Part shown: piece by piece, positions 8,576 to 16,996 of the stretch
Layout of the letters: each line of letters opens with the position of its first letter
How positions within the stretch are numbered: position 1 is the stretch's first letter
Assembly: GCA_015680685.1 (NCBI GenBank)
Contig: MNCI01008302.1
Coordinates: 463,131-483,732, forward strand
DNA length: 20,602 bases
Origin: Gnetum montanum
Lineage: Eukaryota; Streptophyta; Gnetopsida; Gnetales; Gnetaceae
Direction of reading: 5' to 3'
The notes under the pieces: generated by a model
What the model was told of the DNA's origin: nothing
The model's input: the letters and a program-made list of their open reading frames with translations, nothing else
Databases searched by the model: none
Position numbers and translations under genes: made by a program

Positions 8576-10319
8576 TCGCTTCGAGGCCTATCGATATAGG
8601 GCTTAAACTATGTATTTGTTCATCAGGAAACTCGGGTTCTATCGCGGCTTGATCGATAATCGGTGATGTTGCAAGCTGGTCGGCTATCTCTTGGCCTTTC
8701 GTGGAAGATTGGCTAATGTAGTGCAAGTTGAATTCTGTTGTGATGGCTTTCCAGCGGGCTATCCTACTACTTTCGTATAAATTGTTTGTGATGGCTCGCA
8801 GAATGTTGTTTTTACAGATTATATTGACCTGGCTACAGAAAAGATAGTACCTACATTTTTTGAGTGCAAACACTAATGCTAAACAATTATGCTCTACTTC
8901 ATTGTACCGTGTTTTGTATCCAAATAGAGCATGACTTAGGTAGTAGATAGGAACTTCTGACTTGTCATCCCTTTTTTGGTACAACAACGCAGCTATAGAC
9001 ACCTCTGAGCTTACCAAGTACATGTAGAAAGGCTTATCCCTTTGTGGCAAGAAAACCATTGGCAAATGTAACAGCTCTTTCTTTAGATTGTCAAACACAC
9101 GTTGGCAATTCTTGGTCCATTCGAAGTTAACCCCTTTCTTGAGCAGATGTTGCATAGGGTGTAACTTGTCTGTTAATCTCGAGATGAACCTCCTGACAAA
9201 TTGCAACCTACCCTGCAGCCCATGTAGTTCTTTGAGGTTTGTAAGTGGTGCTAGATTAATGATGGCTTTAACCTTTTCAAGGTCGACTCGGATGCCAATC
9301 TCTGATACCAAAAACCCCAACATGCACCTGGTTTTGACTCCGAACACATATTTTCTTAGGTTGAGCCGTAGGTCGTGTTTGAGACATCGTTTAAGGATTA
9401 ACTCTAGGTCTTCTGAGTGATCTTCCGACCTCTTAGATTTGATAGTTATGTCATCTACATAATCGTTTAATCTCTCTAAGAGATAATCACTAAATATGTA
9501 TGTCATGGCGCATTGATAGGTTGCTCCAGCATTTTTTAACCCAAAAGGCATCATGGTGTAATAGAAAGTTCCCCAAGGGGTCATGAAAGTCGTAGTCAGT
9601 TGGTGTTCTGGGTTGATACGAATTTGAGTATAGCCTGAAAACCCATCCATAAAGGATAGTAACACATGGCCAGCTATTGTATCGATAAGTTGGTCGATAC
9701 TCGGTAATGGAAAGTTATCTTTAATCATGGCCTTGTTCAGATTGCGGAAGTCTATATAGATGCGTATTCCTCCTATTTTCTTAGAGATAACTACGATGTT
9801 CAATACCCAGTCTGAATAATTGACTGCGCGAATAAAACCATCCTGATATAGCTTAGTGATTTCATCACGCACTGCTAGCACAATTTCAGGCTTAATCTTC
9901 CATGATTTCTGTTTAACTGCTTTGATATGCATGTCTAAAACTATTTTGTGCTCTATTAGCCTTGGGTCTAAACTTGACATATCTTCGTATGACCATGCGA
10001 ACATCGTAATGTTATCTTGGAGCACTCAAGATATATCGCTTTGCATTTGTTGGTCAAGGAGAGTACTAACTTTCAGAGTTTTGCTTCCTCCTTTTTGCAT
10101 AACCACAGGGACCTCAGTGAGGGAATCCTCAGTCACATCACTAGCTTCTAGGTTTAGGGTTCAGGCCAAATGTTCTGGCCAGTCTAGGGATACTTCCAAT
10201 GTTGCTATGGTTGTATCACAAAGGAAAGCATCCGTTCCTATTAGTGCGTGATTGAGCTATCTAATAATTTCCTCGTATGGACCTATTAAGGCTAGGGGTG
10301 CGAGTAAAGCTGCGTCCAT
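8451..10319 (-). pseudogene. pol: reverse transcriptase and first RNase H of pol
   Basis: RT copies the element RNA into DNA. The longest open part (10025-8451, 524 codons) has FAWSYEDM near its start, SFMDGFSGYTQI (about residue 124-135), the active-site YVDD at residues 189-192, then the connection and gypsy RNase H (about 330-450), and the start of a second RNase H at 484. The first RNase H has lost usual acids: the strand YMYLVSSEVSIAALL lacks the D, and CKNNILR stands where TDxxLR is usual. The frame continues upstream to an ATG at 10319 (MDAALLAPL) but is cut by TAG (10257), TGA (10161) and TGA (10026). Best match is the Tat/Ogre-like group. The length of RT itself is normal. Confidence 0.92.
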
Positions 10320-10328
10320 TTACGAATT

Positions 10329-10345
10329 GACCTGCAAAATCGCCA
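10329..10345 (-). promoter_or_regulatory. possible 3' splice site before pol
   Basis: On the minus strand a TTCTGGCGATTTTGCAG/G string ends 12 nt before the first ATG of the pol frame. Ogre-type elements are known to splice an intron between protease and RT. A TAA lies between this site and the ATG, and no clear donor was found after the protease, so this is a weak call. Confidence 0.25.
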
Positions 10346-10910
10346 GAAATGGAGGTTGTTACATTGTTTTTGTCGATCTATTGAAATGATAGAAGGTTTT
10401 CTTTTTTTAGTGGTATGTGTTAAAGAGTTGCTAGTTTAAGGTCCTAATAGACCGTTATCATATGCGTGGTTTGTGAGAAAGCGGTAATCCCGATTTCCTA
10501 AATGTTAGCGCAAGACTTCTGTGAACTATGATGAGGAGTGTAACATGGCACATCTAGCGTGTCGAGACAGCTAATTTAGAATTTTGTGTAGACTGTAGTT
10601 AATGCAACCAAATTACAAGACAATGAGCTACATGTTAGTTTAGGGTCTTTTTGGACCGTAATCTATACGATATCTACGAGATTAATGTTGCGATCTTCAC
10701 GTTTCATGTCACACTAACATACCTATGCTTCGGGAAAATTTCGCATTGGTCAGACATGGGAACAATTGGTTTTAATCAATCCATTTATAAGTTGATGATT
10801 CATCCTCAAAGCAGATTGGAGACATTGCGAATTTGAATTAGGCTATAGTAGAAGGAGAGTAGAAGTAAGGCATAAGTAGATGATTTTGCGAAGGTTGTTC
10901 AATCGTAACC
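10346..10910 (+). other. noncoding spacer with two hairpin motifs and a possible TATA box
   Basis: Two copies of the hairpin motif lie here: gctagtttaaGGTCctaataGACC at 10433 and gttagtttaGGGTCtttttGGACC at 10636. A TTTATAA at 10784-10790 sits about 120 nt before the first ATG of the plus-strand gene and could be its TATA box (inference). No other gene is seen. Confidence 0.5.
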
Positions 10911-11029
10911 ATGGTGCCGAAGATCAAAGACAAACATGTCAAATTGGCAAAGATTGATGAAGTGCAGGAGAGTTTGCAGCGGGTTTCAAAGGCCAGGGTC
11001 GAAACGCGGGAGGCTACTCCAGTCGCTCA
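10911..11029 (+). CDS. first exon of the antisense gene (lysine/glutamate-rich N-terminus)
   Basis: ATG in a good plant context (aaccATGGtg) opens a frame of 39 codons (MVPKIKDKHVKLAKIDEVQ...), charged and probably helical, that runs directly into GTAAGT at 11030-11035, a consensus 5' splice site. Without splicing it would end at a TAA one codon later. No family recognised. Later exons are pseudogenic, so an expressed product is unlikely. Confidence 0.4.
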
Positions 11030-11089
11030 GTAAGTGGCCTTTTACCCTCTTGCATGATTGTTATTTTCATTATTATGGCATCGCAATTG

Positions 11090-11425
11090 TACCTATTTCA
11101 AAGATGTGTATTATGGCGGGTGTTGATACTTGGTCGCGTGGGCTAAGCTATCGTAGTTTGTACTATTATCGCTATCGATGTTGTTGGAGATAGACCTTGC
11201 GTAGTTGCAAGGGTTAGGATGATCTTGGACAATATTGTGCGAACACAATGCATAACTGGAGGAGTCCAAGTACTATACCCTTATGTAGTATAAATAGGAT
11301 TCCGTCGTCTCGCCCATAATGGTTGCATGTGACGCTGGGGTAATATGCAATGTTACTTTTATCATCGTTGTTAGGGACAGACCTTGCATCGTTGCAAGGG
11401 TTTGGATGATTTTTGTAATGCATTT
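11090..11425 (+). repeat. ~187-bp tandem duplication inside presumed intron 1
   Basis: agaccttgcgtagttgcaag (11192) recurs as agaccttgcatcgttgcaag near 11379, each followed by ggttaggatgat or ggtttggatgat. Weaker similarity extends about 90 nt upstream in both copies. It lies between the donor at 11030 and the acceptor at 11525. Confidence 0.6.
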
Positions 11426-11525
11426 CTAGCATAACCTACAATTTCCTGGGAGTCAAGGTAACAAAAACTCTAGTGTTCCATAATGAATTTTTATGCGCCT
11501 CTCCTTTTTTTTGTTTTGCTCTTAG

Positions 11526-12400
11526 ATCATTAGTATGTCTACATTGCTGTTTCTAATAGAAGTCTATTTTATTGTAAAAGATTATGCTAAAGCCCATCCT
11601 AATCGTCTTGGACATTATGGACGTTCTATGTTGTTTACGTGTCCCCCTGGCCAATGTTCCTCCTCCTCATGCTCGTGTAAAGGAGGAGGCAGTTTGGTTC
11701 CGAAGAGGCGCACAGGAGTTTTTGCAGTTTTTGTTGTGTAATTTCAGTGTAATTATTTGGTCACATCTGCCGACCGAGACAGTTGTCGCCATTCTGAAGA
11801 CACTACTGGTTGGATCAACATAGAGCATCTTGACGTTTCTGGTGGACAACTCAATCGAAATCGTGCGGGTGTAAGACTGTGAACAAAGCACTAGGGGTTT
11901 GAGGCATTTGTCTTGGATCTGGGATATGCCCAGGTTTAATTGTTATCACACCTACAACACTCTGTTCATGGCTCGTCATCTTACGACCTACTTCCAGAAT
12001 CCACCTAGGATTGTGTATTATGCAGGTGGGTAAGTGTTTCCATGGCATCATGATATGCTAACCATTTGTTTGAATTTGTGTCCAGTGTAAACAATTGTCT
12101 ACAATCTATGATGTAGTTTTTTCATCAATAAGGATGGTCTCCAAGGTGATACAGATATGTTGTCTATAGCCGAAATGGCCATAAAGGAGTTTACCTCTAT
12201 TAATAATGTACGTGCTAGTGTTATGGGACAGCTAGAACTTGAAATTCCACATTACCTTACTCGCTATGTCAAATTGTTCTCCAAGTGTAAAAGACTCAGA
12301 TGGCTAGATAAGGAGTGGACTTTGGATCATCCTCTCACTGTTGTAGACATGCAAGAGAAAATCCCACCATTTCCTTCGCCTTTCAGATGTGGTAAATTAT
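11526..12400 (+). pseudogene. NIF/FCP1-like (HAD) phosphatase fragment
   Basis: NIF-type phosphatases of the HAD superfamily remove phosphate from serine residues, classically of RNA polymerase II, by an aspartyl nucleophile in a LDLxG/DxDx motif. After an acceptor at 11524-11525, PILIVLDIMDVLC fits the nucleophile strand (LD retained). FRRGAQEFLQFLLCNFSVII then WSH fits the conserved 'xRPGxxEFLxFCFxxFxVxxWSS' block. A TAG ends this frame at 11821. Weaker similarity continues in other frames (NTLFMARHLTTYFQNPP resembling the 'NTLLxDDxxYKxxxNPP' block) to a GTAAGT donor at 12030, and again in 12157-12400 (residues resembling the C-terminal 'GDLRxxLExLA' block). The active-site LD remains but the second acid motif is lost. 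It is a partial, decayed domain. Confidence 0.55.
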
Positions 12401-12497
12401 GCTATGGTGGTTCATTGTACAATATTACGGGATGGAAACAATGTGTAAAATCATTTTATTTTGCTATATTTTCTAAACCCTTGTTTTATGTTTACAG

Positions 12498-13515
12498 TAG
12501 GGAATCACGGGAGGTCACAGTTATGGCCTCTGGGCATGAAGCAAGCAGTCTTTTGTTTTGTTGTGACAATATAAAAGAAACGTAATGTTGGCTCAGCCAT
12601 AGTACGGCCCCAGCTATCCTAACCAATAACCTTCGGGAAGCTGGACTAATGGAGCTATTTTTGGCTGTAACCCCCGATGTCACCGCGGGCGAAATGTTGA
12701 CCCTAGTTAACTCCTTCAGCAAAGAAGCTGAGCATCTCTACATACGCATGTGTAACGTACATGTAAGTTTTGATATTGATGCTTGATTGTTCGCTAAATT
12801 TTTTTGCCTTCCCTCTGATGGCCTTCTGGTAGAAGAAAAGTCAAAGAGGAGTTCTAAGTTCCAGAAGGAGATAGAGGAGTGGCTAGGGGTTAACAAGGAA
12901 GTGAAAGGAATCCCTACTGATAAAAGTGAGTTGGAGGTGGCTCATACCATTTATCCCCTCTTCCGAGTTCGTGCCTTTCCCAAGTTGCTTTCCCAGAGGA
13001 GAATTCTTATCATAGAGTAGGTTCGGATCATGCAGGAGGTTATGGAGGAGGGAACGTGGTATAATTGGGCTAGTTACTTCACTGAAGGTCTGCAGGTTGA
13101 AATGGTTAAGCTTCGCAAGAAGCTTGAGTCTCACTTCGACGTGCATTTTGTCTTCTTTATAGCTTCCTTTTGGTGTTTTGCCGAATTCTTGGTGGTTCAA
13201 AGGGATGGAATCTGCGTGCAGCAAGATCATAACCAGATTTTTAAACCATGGATTTCTTAGGTTTTTTGCACCACCCGATCGTAGGATTCCCCTGAAGGCA
13301 TTGGGGATTCACTTTCACTTATGACTAAGAGTTTGGTGATGCCTTGTATGTGGGGCCAAGATAGCGTGGGTGGAGCGCTCCCTTCTTACATCGGTAGTGT
13401 GTCGAGGGAGAAACGCCTTGTAGCAGAAATAGTAGATTCATCAGTCCAACAAAAAAAGCATCGTCCGACCGTGGAGTCTACTGGTCCGACTGACGTGAAG
13501 GGAAAGAGGTTGTAA
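12498..13515 (+). pseudogene. segment resembling plant mobile-domain / transposon-associated proteins
   Basis: After an acceptor (tttatgtttacag, ending 12497) one frame can be followed for ~1 kb through stops at 12583, 12784, 13018, 13258 and 13282 to a final TAA at 13513. Its best parts are APAILTNNLREAGLMELF, EAEHLYIRM and then FDID, and FAKFFCLPSDGLLVEE. The spacing of 'LRxAGLxxLF', a 'xxTHxFxxxxGExxxxxxDxxxxxGLPxDG'-like stretch and the LPSDG end recalls the plant mobile domain or the 'putative plant transposon protein' group, both often carried by plant retrotransposons. The match is by eye and weak. A later part (WYNWASYFTEGLQVEMVKLRKKL) is amphipathic. No catalytic motif is seen. Confidence 0.4.
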
Positions 13516-13646
13516 ATTAAATTTCACAGGAATGATCCCCCAGCTGGGAACTAGAGAGATGTGTAATTAGTTTTTATATTTGTTACGTTGCGTATAGATG
13601 TGGAGTTGCATAGTGTTTGTAAGTGTTTCGATTAATTGTTTTTTAG

Positions 13647-13853
13647 CAGACAAAGGGAAAAATGTAGAGGAGTTGATCCCTAAAATAGGAGCAATAGTCA
13701 TACGACATGAAGAAGGGGCCCCAATTTTGGAAAAGGAGGCAACTGTTAGTAATGCAAGTGGCACATAGGTTCCTGTGCTCGAAGAAGAGATGGAAGTAGA
13801 GGATATTGAAGTCCTTTCGGATGAGCTAGGAAAAGAGGAGCAGCCTATCACTG
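13647..13853 (+). pseudogene. acidic exon of the antisense gene
   Basis: Bounded by a pyrimidine-rich acceptor (gttttttagcag, two possible AGs at 13645-13646 and 13648-13649) and a GTGAGT donor at 13854. The frame encodes a Glu/Val-rich stretch (VLEEEMEVEDIEVLSDEL) with one TAG at 13766-13768. It ends with one base of a codon, which the next exon completes in phase. Confidence 0.55.
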
Positions 13854-13996
13854 GTGAGTTTGAATTTTCCTCAGAGGGTAGCCTCATGTTACTACCATTG
13901 ACTGTTTTGTTGGATTGAGTTTTTCATTATTGTAATGTCTCAGTTGTCCTTTATGTCTATCATACTGTGTCTAACCCATTTTTGTTTGCGTAATAG

Positions 13997-14134
13997 GTAC
14001 TTCTGATGCTGGTGTCATGCCCTTGTCAACGACACCCACTTAGCATTGGGGTGAGGCCCCTAATAAATTTTCCTTTATGAAAGGTATTACGAAGGATATG
14101 ATCGATCATCTAGAGCGAATTGATCTTGAGATTG
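13997..14134 (+). pseudogene. short internal exon of the antisense gene
   Basis: Bounded by taatag (acceptor ending 13996) and GTATGC (donor at 14135). It begins with two bases that complete the codon left open by the previous exon, and leaves one base completed by the next exon, so both joins keep one reading frame. It encodes FMKGITKDMIDHLERIDLEI; a TAG lies at 14041-14043. Confidence 0.5.
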
Positions 14135-14219
14135 GTATGCGAGTGTTATAATGTGGGGATTGTTGGCATTACAATATTGTATCATTTTGTTGCATCTCAC
14201 TGTTATTTTTATGTTACAG

Positions 14220-15007
14220 GATCTCGCCTTAGATGGGATCCCAAAGAGCCCATTGACTTGGACACTGCCCCTGAACCCTCACTGGAGCTAACCGAAGTGC
14301 TACGTAGCCTTTATGATGAAATGCATAAATGTGTGTTATGCTTGACCCGCTATTTATGGGAGTGCCAGAACATCAACAAAGCTCTTTGGAAGAAGTTGTA
14401 GAAAGTAGAAAAGGAGAAGACGTTCCTAACTGGTAGGGTTGAGGACCTAGAGTCTCGAAATGAATTTCTACTTGCTCGAGAGGCCAATGATGAGAATTGG
14501 CGAACAGCTGTAATTGACTATGCCCGGTATTGGACGGTCGTCAGAAACAACATCCAAGCCAGTCGTGAACTCATTGAGTAATGGATGCAAATGAATCTCC
14601 TAGCCCAGAAGAACCAAGATTGGAAGGATTTCAGCGTGATGGTCCAAGAATGGAGGAAGACACAGAAAGAACATAAGCACGTGTATAAGTGAGAATGTGC
14701 TGCCTACCGCCAACATTACAGGGATTCTGCTATTGAAGCGCGGTCCCTTCGACTATTTCTTGATGTCATCGGTGCTTCTGGAGCATACGAAAAGTTTCAG
14801 GAGCAAGTGATAGTAAGCACTTTCCCAGAGAGGGAAATAGCCCTCCCTGGTGGGGAGACTACTGTCCCTTCCTTCTTTCCTAAAGTTCCCCGATGGACTC
14901 TTGTGGAGAAGGGAAAAGTTAAGGTAGGAATTGATCTAGGAAATGGCATTTGGTCTGAGCTTACAAAGGACGAGATCATGCAATGCCTGTTGGTTGGTTT
15001 GGAATAG
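14220..15007 (+). pseudogene. coiled-coil exon of the antisense gene
   Basis: After acceptor tttttatgttacag (ending 14219) one frame runs 262 codons to TAG at 15005, broken by TAG (14399), TAA (14579) and TGA (14690). Most of it is charged and helical with heptad-like spacing (VEKEKTFLTGRVEDLESRNEF; NQDWKDFSVMVQEWRKTQKE), so a long coiled coil is likely. The end (PSFFPKVPRWTLVEKGKV) is not helical. No family recognised; similar coiled-coil halves follow mobile-domain-like parts in some plant retrotransposon-borne genes (general knowledge, not tested here). Confidence 0.5.
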
Positions 15008-15128
15008 ATTCCTTACGCGGCTGAAGCAAGACCATCATAGTTAAGTTGTAGGACTATTGCATTCTTGTTATGCGTAGTCTCGATGGCAATGCTAATGTGA
15101 GTGTCATGTCAAACCGTAGGATCGGAAC

Positions 15129-15474
15129 GAGGAGGATCCTCATGAGGATGAGCGTAATGGAGATGATGGTCCCTACGAAGAGGGTTTTCATGAGGAGGAG
15201 TGTAATGGAGATGATGGTCCCCGCGAAGAGGGTTTTGATGAGGAGGAGCATAATGAAGATGATGATCCTCGTGAAGAGGATCTTCACAAGGAGGCACGTA
15301 ATGAAGATGATCAAACTCGCGGCAAGAAATCCCATGAGGAAGAGACTTGCAGAGAGGATCGCCCCCACGAAGAGACACCCTATGAAAAAGGTCCCTACGA
15401 GGATGATTTTCATGAGGCAAAGGTGGAGTTGGATGACATAGGTGGAGGTGGTAATAATGGCAACATGTGAGGTG
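15129..15474 (+). pseudogene. acidic C-terminal repeat region (48-bp tandem repeats)
   Basis: Four tandem 48-bp units start at 15129, 15177, 15225 and 15273, followed by a more diverged tail. In frame 3 each encodes 16 residues such as EEGFHEEECNGDDGPR, with E, D, H and G dominant, and the frame stays open to a TGA at 15468-15470. The preceding coiled-coil exon is in frame 2, so either a further splice (an AG at 15119-15120 directly precedes the frame) or a frameshift joins them. Other frames look open only because the unit length is a multiple of three. Confidence 0.6.
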
Positions 15475-15605
15475 GTTATACTGGCCAACCTTTTATTACA
15501 ATGGAGTGGCAAAAAAAAGGACAATGTTCATTAATCTAAACGATATAATCTGTGTGATATAAAGATTTTAGTTTTTAGGAAATAAAGCATATCGTTAGAA
15601 GGATT
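15475..15605. other. short AT-rich spacer
   Basis: No gene. Contains aaataaagcatat at 15580-15592, a string that recurs at 20549-20561 near the window end. Confidence 0.4.
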
Positions 15606-15945
15606 ATACTTTTAGGCCACTACAGGCCGTCAATAGTTTAAGGCCATTTTGGGCCGAGCCATTCGTAAGCATAAAAGGATAAAGAAAATTACCAGTTTTA
15701 GGCCGTAGCGGGCCGCAACTAGTTTAAGGCCATTTTGAGCTAGGCGATCGTAAGCATAAACGAAAGAAAAACCAAATTGCCAGTTTTAGGCCATGGCGGG
15801 CTGTAAATAGTTTAAGGCCATTTCAGGCCAAGCTATCTTAAGCGTAAACGAAAGAAAAACCAAACTGCCAGTTTTATGCCATGCCAGGCCGTAAATAGTT
15901 TAAGGCCATTTCGGGCCAAGCCATCATAAGCGTAATAGGAACAAT
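15606..15945 (+). repeat. 88-bp tandem repeats built of GGCC hairpin motifs
   Basis: Four units: tttaggcc (or tttatgcc) starts at 15611, 15697, 15785 and 15873, periods 86, 88 and 88 bp. Each unit holds two copies of the hairpin motif, for example TTTAGGCCactacaGGCC and TTTAAGGCCattttGGGCC, then a cat..taagc(a/g)taaa stretch. It lies between the end of the antisense gene and the protease of the minus-strand element. The motif is the same architecture as in the arrays at 6455-6830 and 10433-10660. Confidence 0.85.
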
Positions 15946-16035
15946 GCGACAAGAGAGAGCATAAACTATGTAATAGTAAACAATGTGGACTGATATAACA
16001 TGTCACGCTAACATGTTCATTTGCTAGCTTTGTAG

Positions 16036-16690
16036 CTATTTCTTGATCGTTTTTAGGTTTGGTGATGTGTATGGGCGAGGAGGCTTATTACAGCATTCCT
16101 CTACGTTACCATCTTCTGCATGGAAGGGTAGTTCAGCCCAATTCAAGCTTTCATTGGCCACTATGTTAGCCTGTTTAACTATTGGGATAGGGGTTTGATC
16201 TTTGGGGACTTCAATCTTTGACCCTTGTTGCATTTCTATGTTGTTAACCGCTTGAGGGGTCATCTTACCACTATGGATGATTACTTTCCCTCCCGCATCG
16301 GGCAAGTGGATCTCTTGATGAATGGGTGATGAGACTGCCCTTAATTGAGCTAACCAAGACCTCCCTAAGATTAGGTTGAAGCCAAGCATCTCCTCGACAA
16401 CGATAAACACTGCGTTTGTGGAAAATTGATCCCCTGCTACAAAGTTGATGTGTACCATTCCCTTAACTTGCACTCTTGCCCCATTAAATGACTTCAAACA
16501 TGACGTTGTCTTGGGATTGATTTGGTCGAGCAAACCCACTTTGTCCACTATAGGAAATGAAATGACATTAGCAGCGGCCCCGCCATCTACGTGTACTCTT
16601 CGAATTCTATACTGGCTGACCCGAATAGTGATGAACATGGGAACTGTTGTTACCTAACCCTTTTCTGGATCATCCTTAATGGATTCGTCA
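16036..16690 (-). pseudogene. pro: retropepsin-like aspartic protease of the gypsy element
   Basis: The protease cleaves the Gag-Pol polyprotein. The active-site strand is VHVDGGAAANVIS (DGG where many plant Tat elements have VDGGSAxN), followed by the flap-side and the second conserved piece LILGRSWLAQLRAV. The open frame runs from an ATG at 16638 to TAG at 16036; the same frame is homologous further upstream to about 16690 but is cut by TAG at 16654-16656. The tail after the protease is poorly conserved. RT does not follow: about 5.7 kb of noncoding and antisense sequence intervenes, whereas in most related elements the two are close or separated by a small intron. Confidence 0.85.
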
Positions 16691-16697
16691 TGAAATT

Positions 16698-16958
16698 TCA
16701 GTTGGGGAGATCGTAGTTGTTCAGCAATGGGGGAAGCATAATCGAATGGATTGCTTCTTCATATGCTGGCAAGTTTTTGTCCACGGGTATGGACATTAGC
16801 ATTCGAACCATGGCTTCACGATGCTTTTGGGATGTCATCAATAAGTCATATAGGCTCAGCGTTGTATTTTTTTGTTTGAGAGCTTGCTTGACTTGCGTAA
16901 AAGCATCAAGGAGATCTTGCCCATGATCTGGTTGTTTGTTACCCATCTCTTCTTCCAT
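16698..16958 (-). pseudogene. gag-pro linker segment
   Basis: An 86-codon frame includes NTTLSLYDLLMTSQKHREAM, matching the conserved 'xSLxxLLxxSxxHRxAL' box that lies just before the protease in Tat-type elements. It ends in LPPLLNNYDLPN with a TGA at 16698. It is in a different frame from both gag upstream and protease downstream, so a frameshift lies on each side, and a TGA directly precedes its ATG. Confidence 0.65.
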
Positions 16959-16996
16959 TCATCCCAGGAGACGGATCTCTTGGGATGAAACAGTTT

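Larger units (their letters stand above)
10911..15474 (+). pseudogene. decayed, apparently spliced chimeric gene, antisense to the retrotransposon
   Basis: Between protease and RT of the minus-strand element the plus strand carries a series of exon-like blocks: 10911-11029, ~11526-12029, ~12132-12400, 12498-13515, ~13647-13853, 13997-14134, 14220-15007 and 15129-15474. Borders follow GT..AG, and two introns (13854-13996, 14135-14219) join reading frames in phase. In order the parts resemble a NIF/FCP1-like phosphatase, a plant mobile/transposon-associated protein, a coiled coil, and an acidic repeat tail. At least a dozen stops show it is no longer functional. It could be one chimeric gene or two neighbouring ones (phosphatase, then the rest). 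Antisense extra frames are known in some plant gypsy elements; this particular combination I do not recognise. Confidence 0.55.

Noticed and set aside
9088-9420. Plus-strand open frame within the RT region
   Set aside because: It overlaps clear RT coding sequence on the minus strand and has no recognisable content.
9856-10251. Plus-strand 131-codon open frame
   Set aside because: Antisense shadow of the pol start region, which is conserved on the minus strand.
15054-15524. Minus-strand hydrophobic 156-codon frame and plus-strand Met/Arg-rich frame
   Set aside because: Both are other-frame readings of the 48-bp repeats; the acidic frame has the most protein-like composition and continues furthest as a repeat.
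15606-15945. CRISPR-like regular repeat array
   Set aside because: The sequences between repeats are themselves repeated, periods are ~88 bp, and the context is a plant retrotransposon.
10340-15980. DNA transposon (Pack-MULE or Helitron) insertion carrying gene fragments
   Set aside because: I looked for terminal inverted repeats with flanking duplications, or Helitron-type ends, and saw none; the shared hairpin motif on both sides and after pol favours the block being part of the element. It remains possible.
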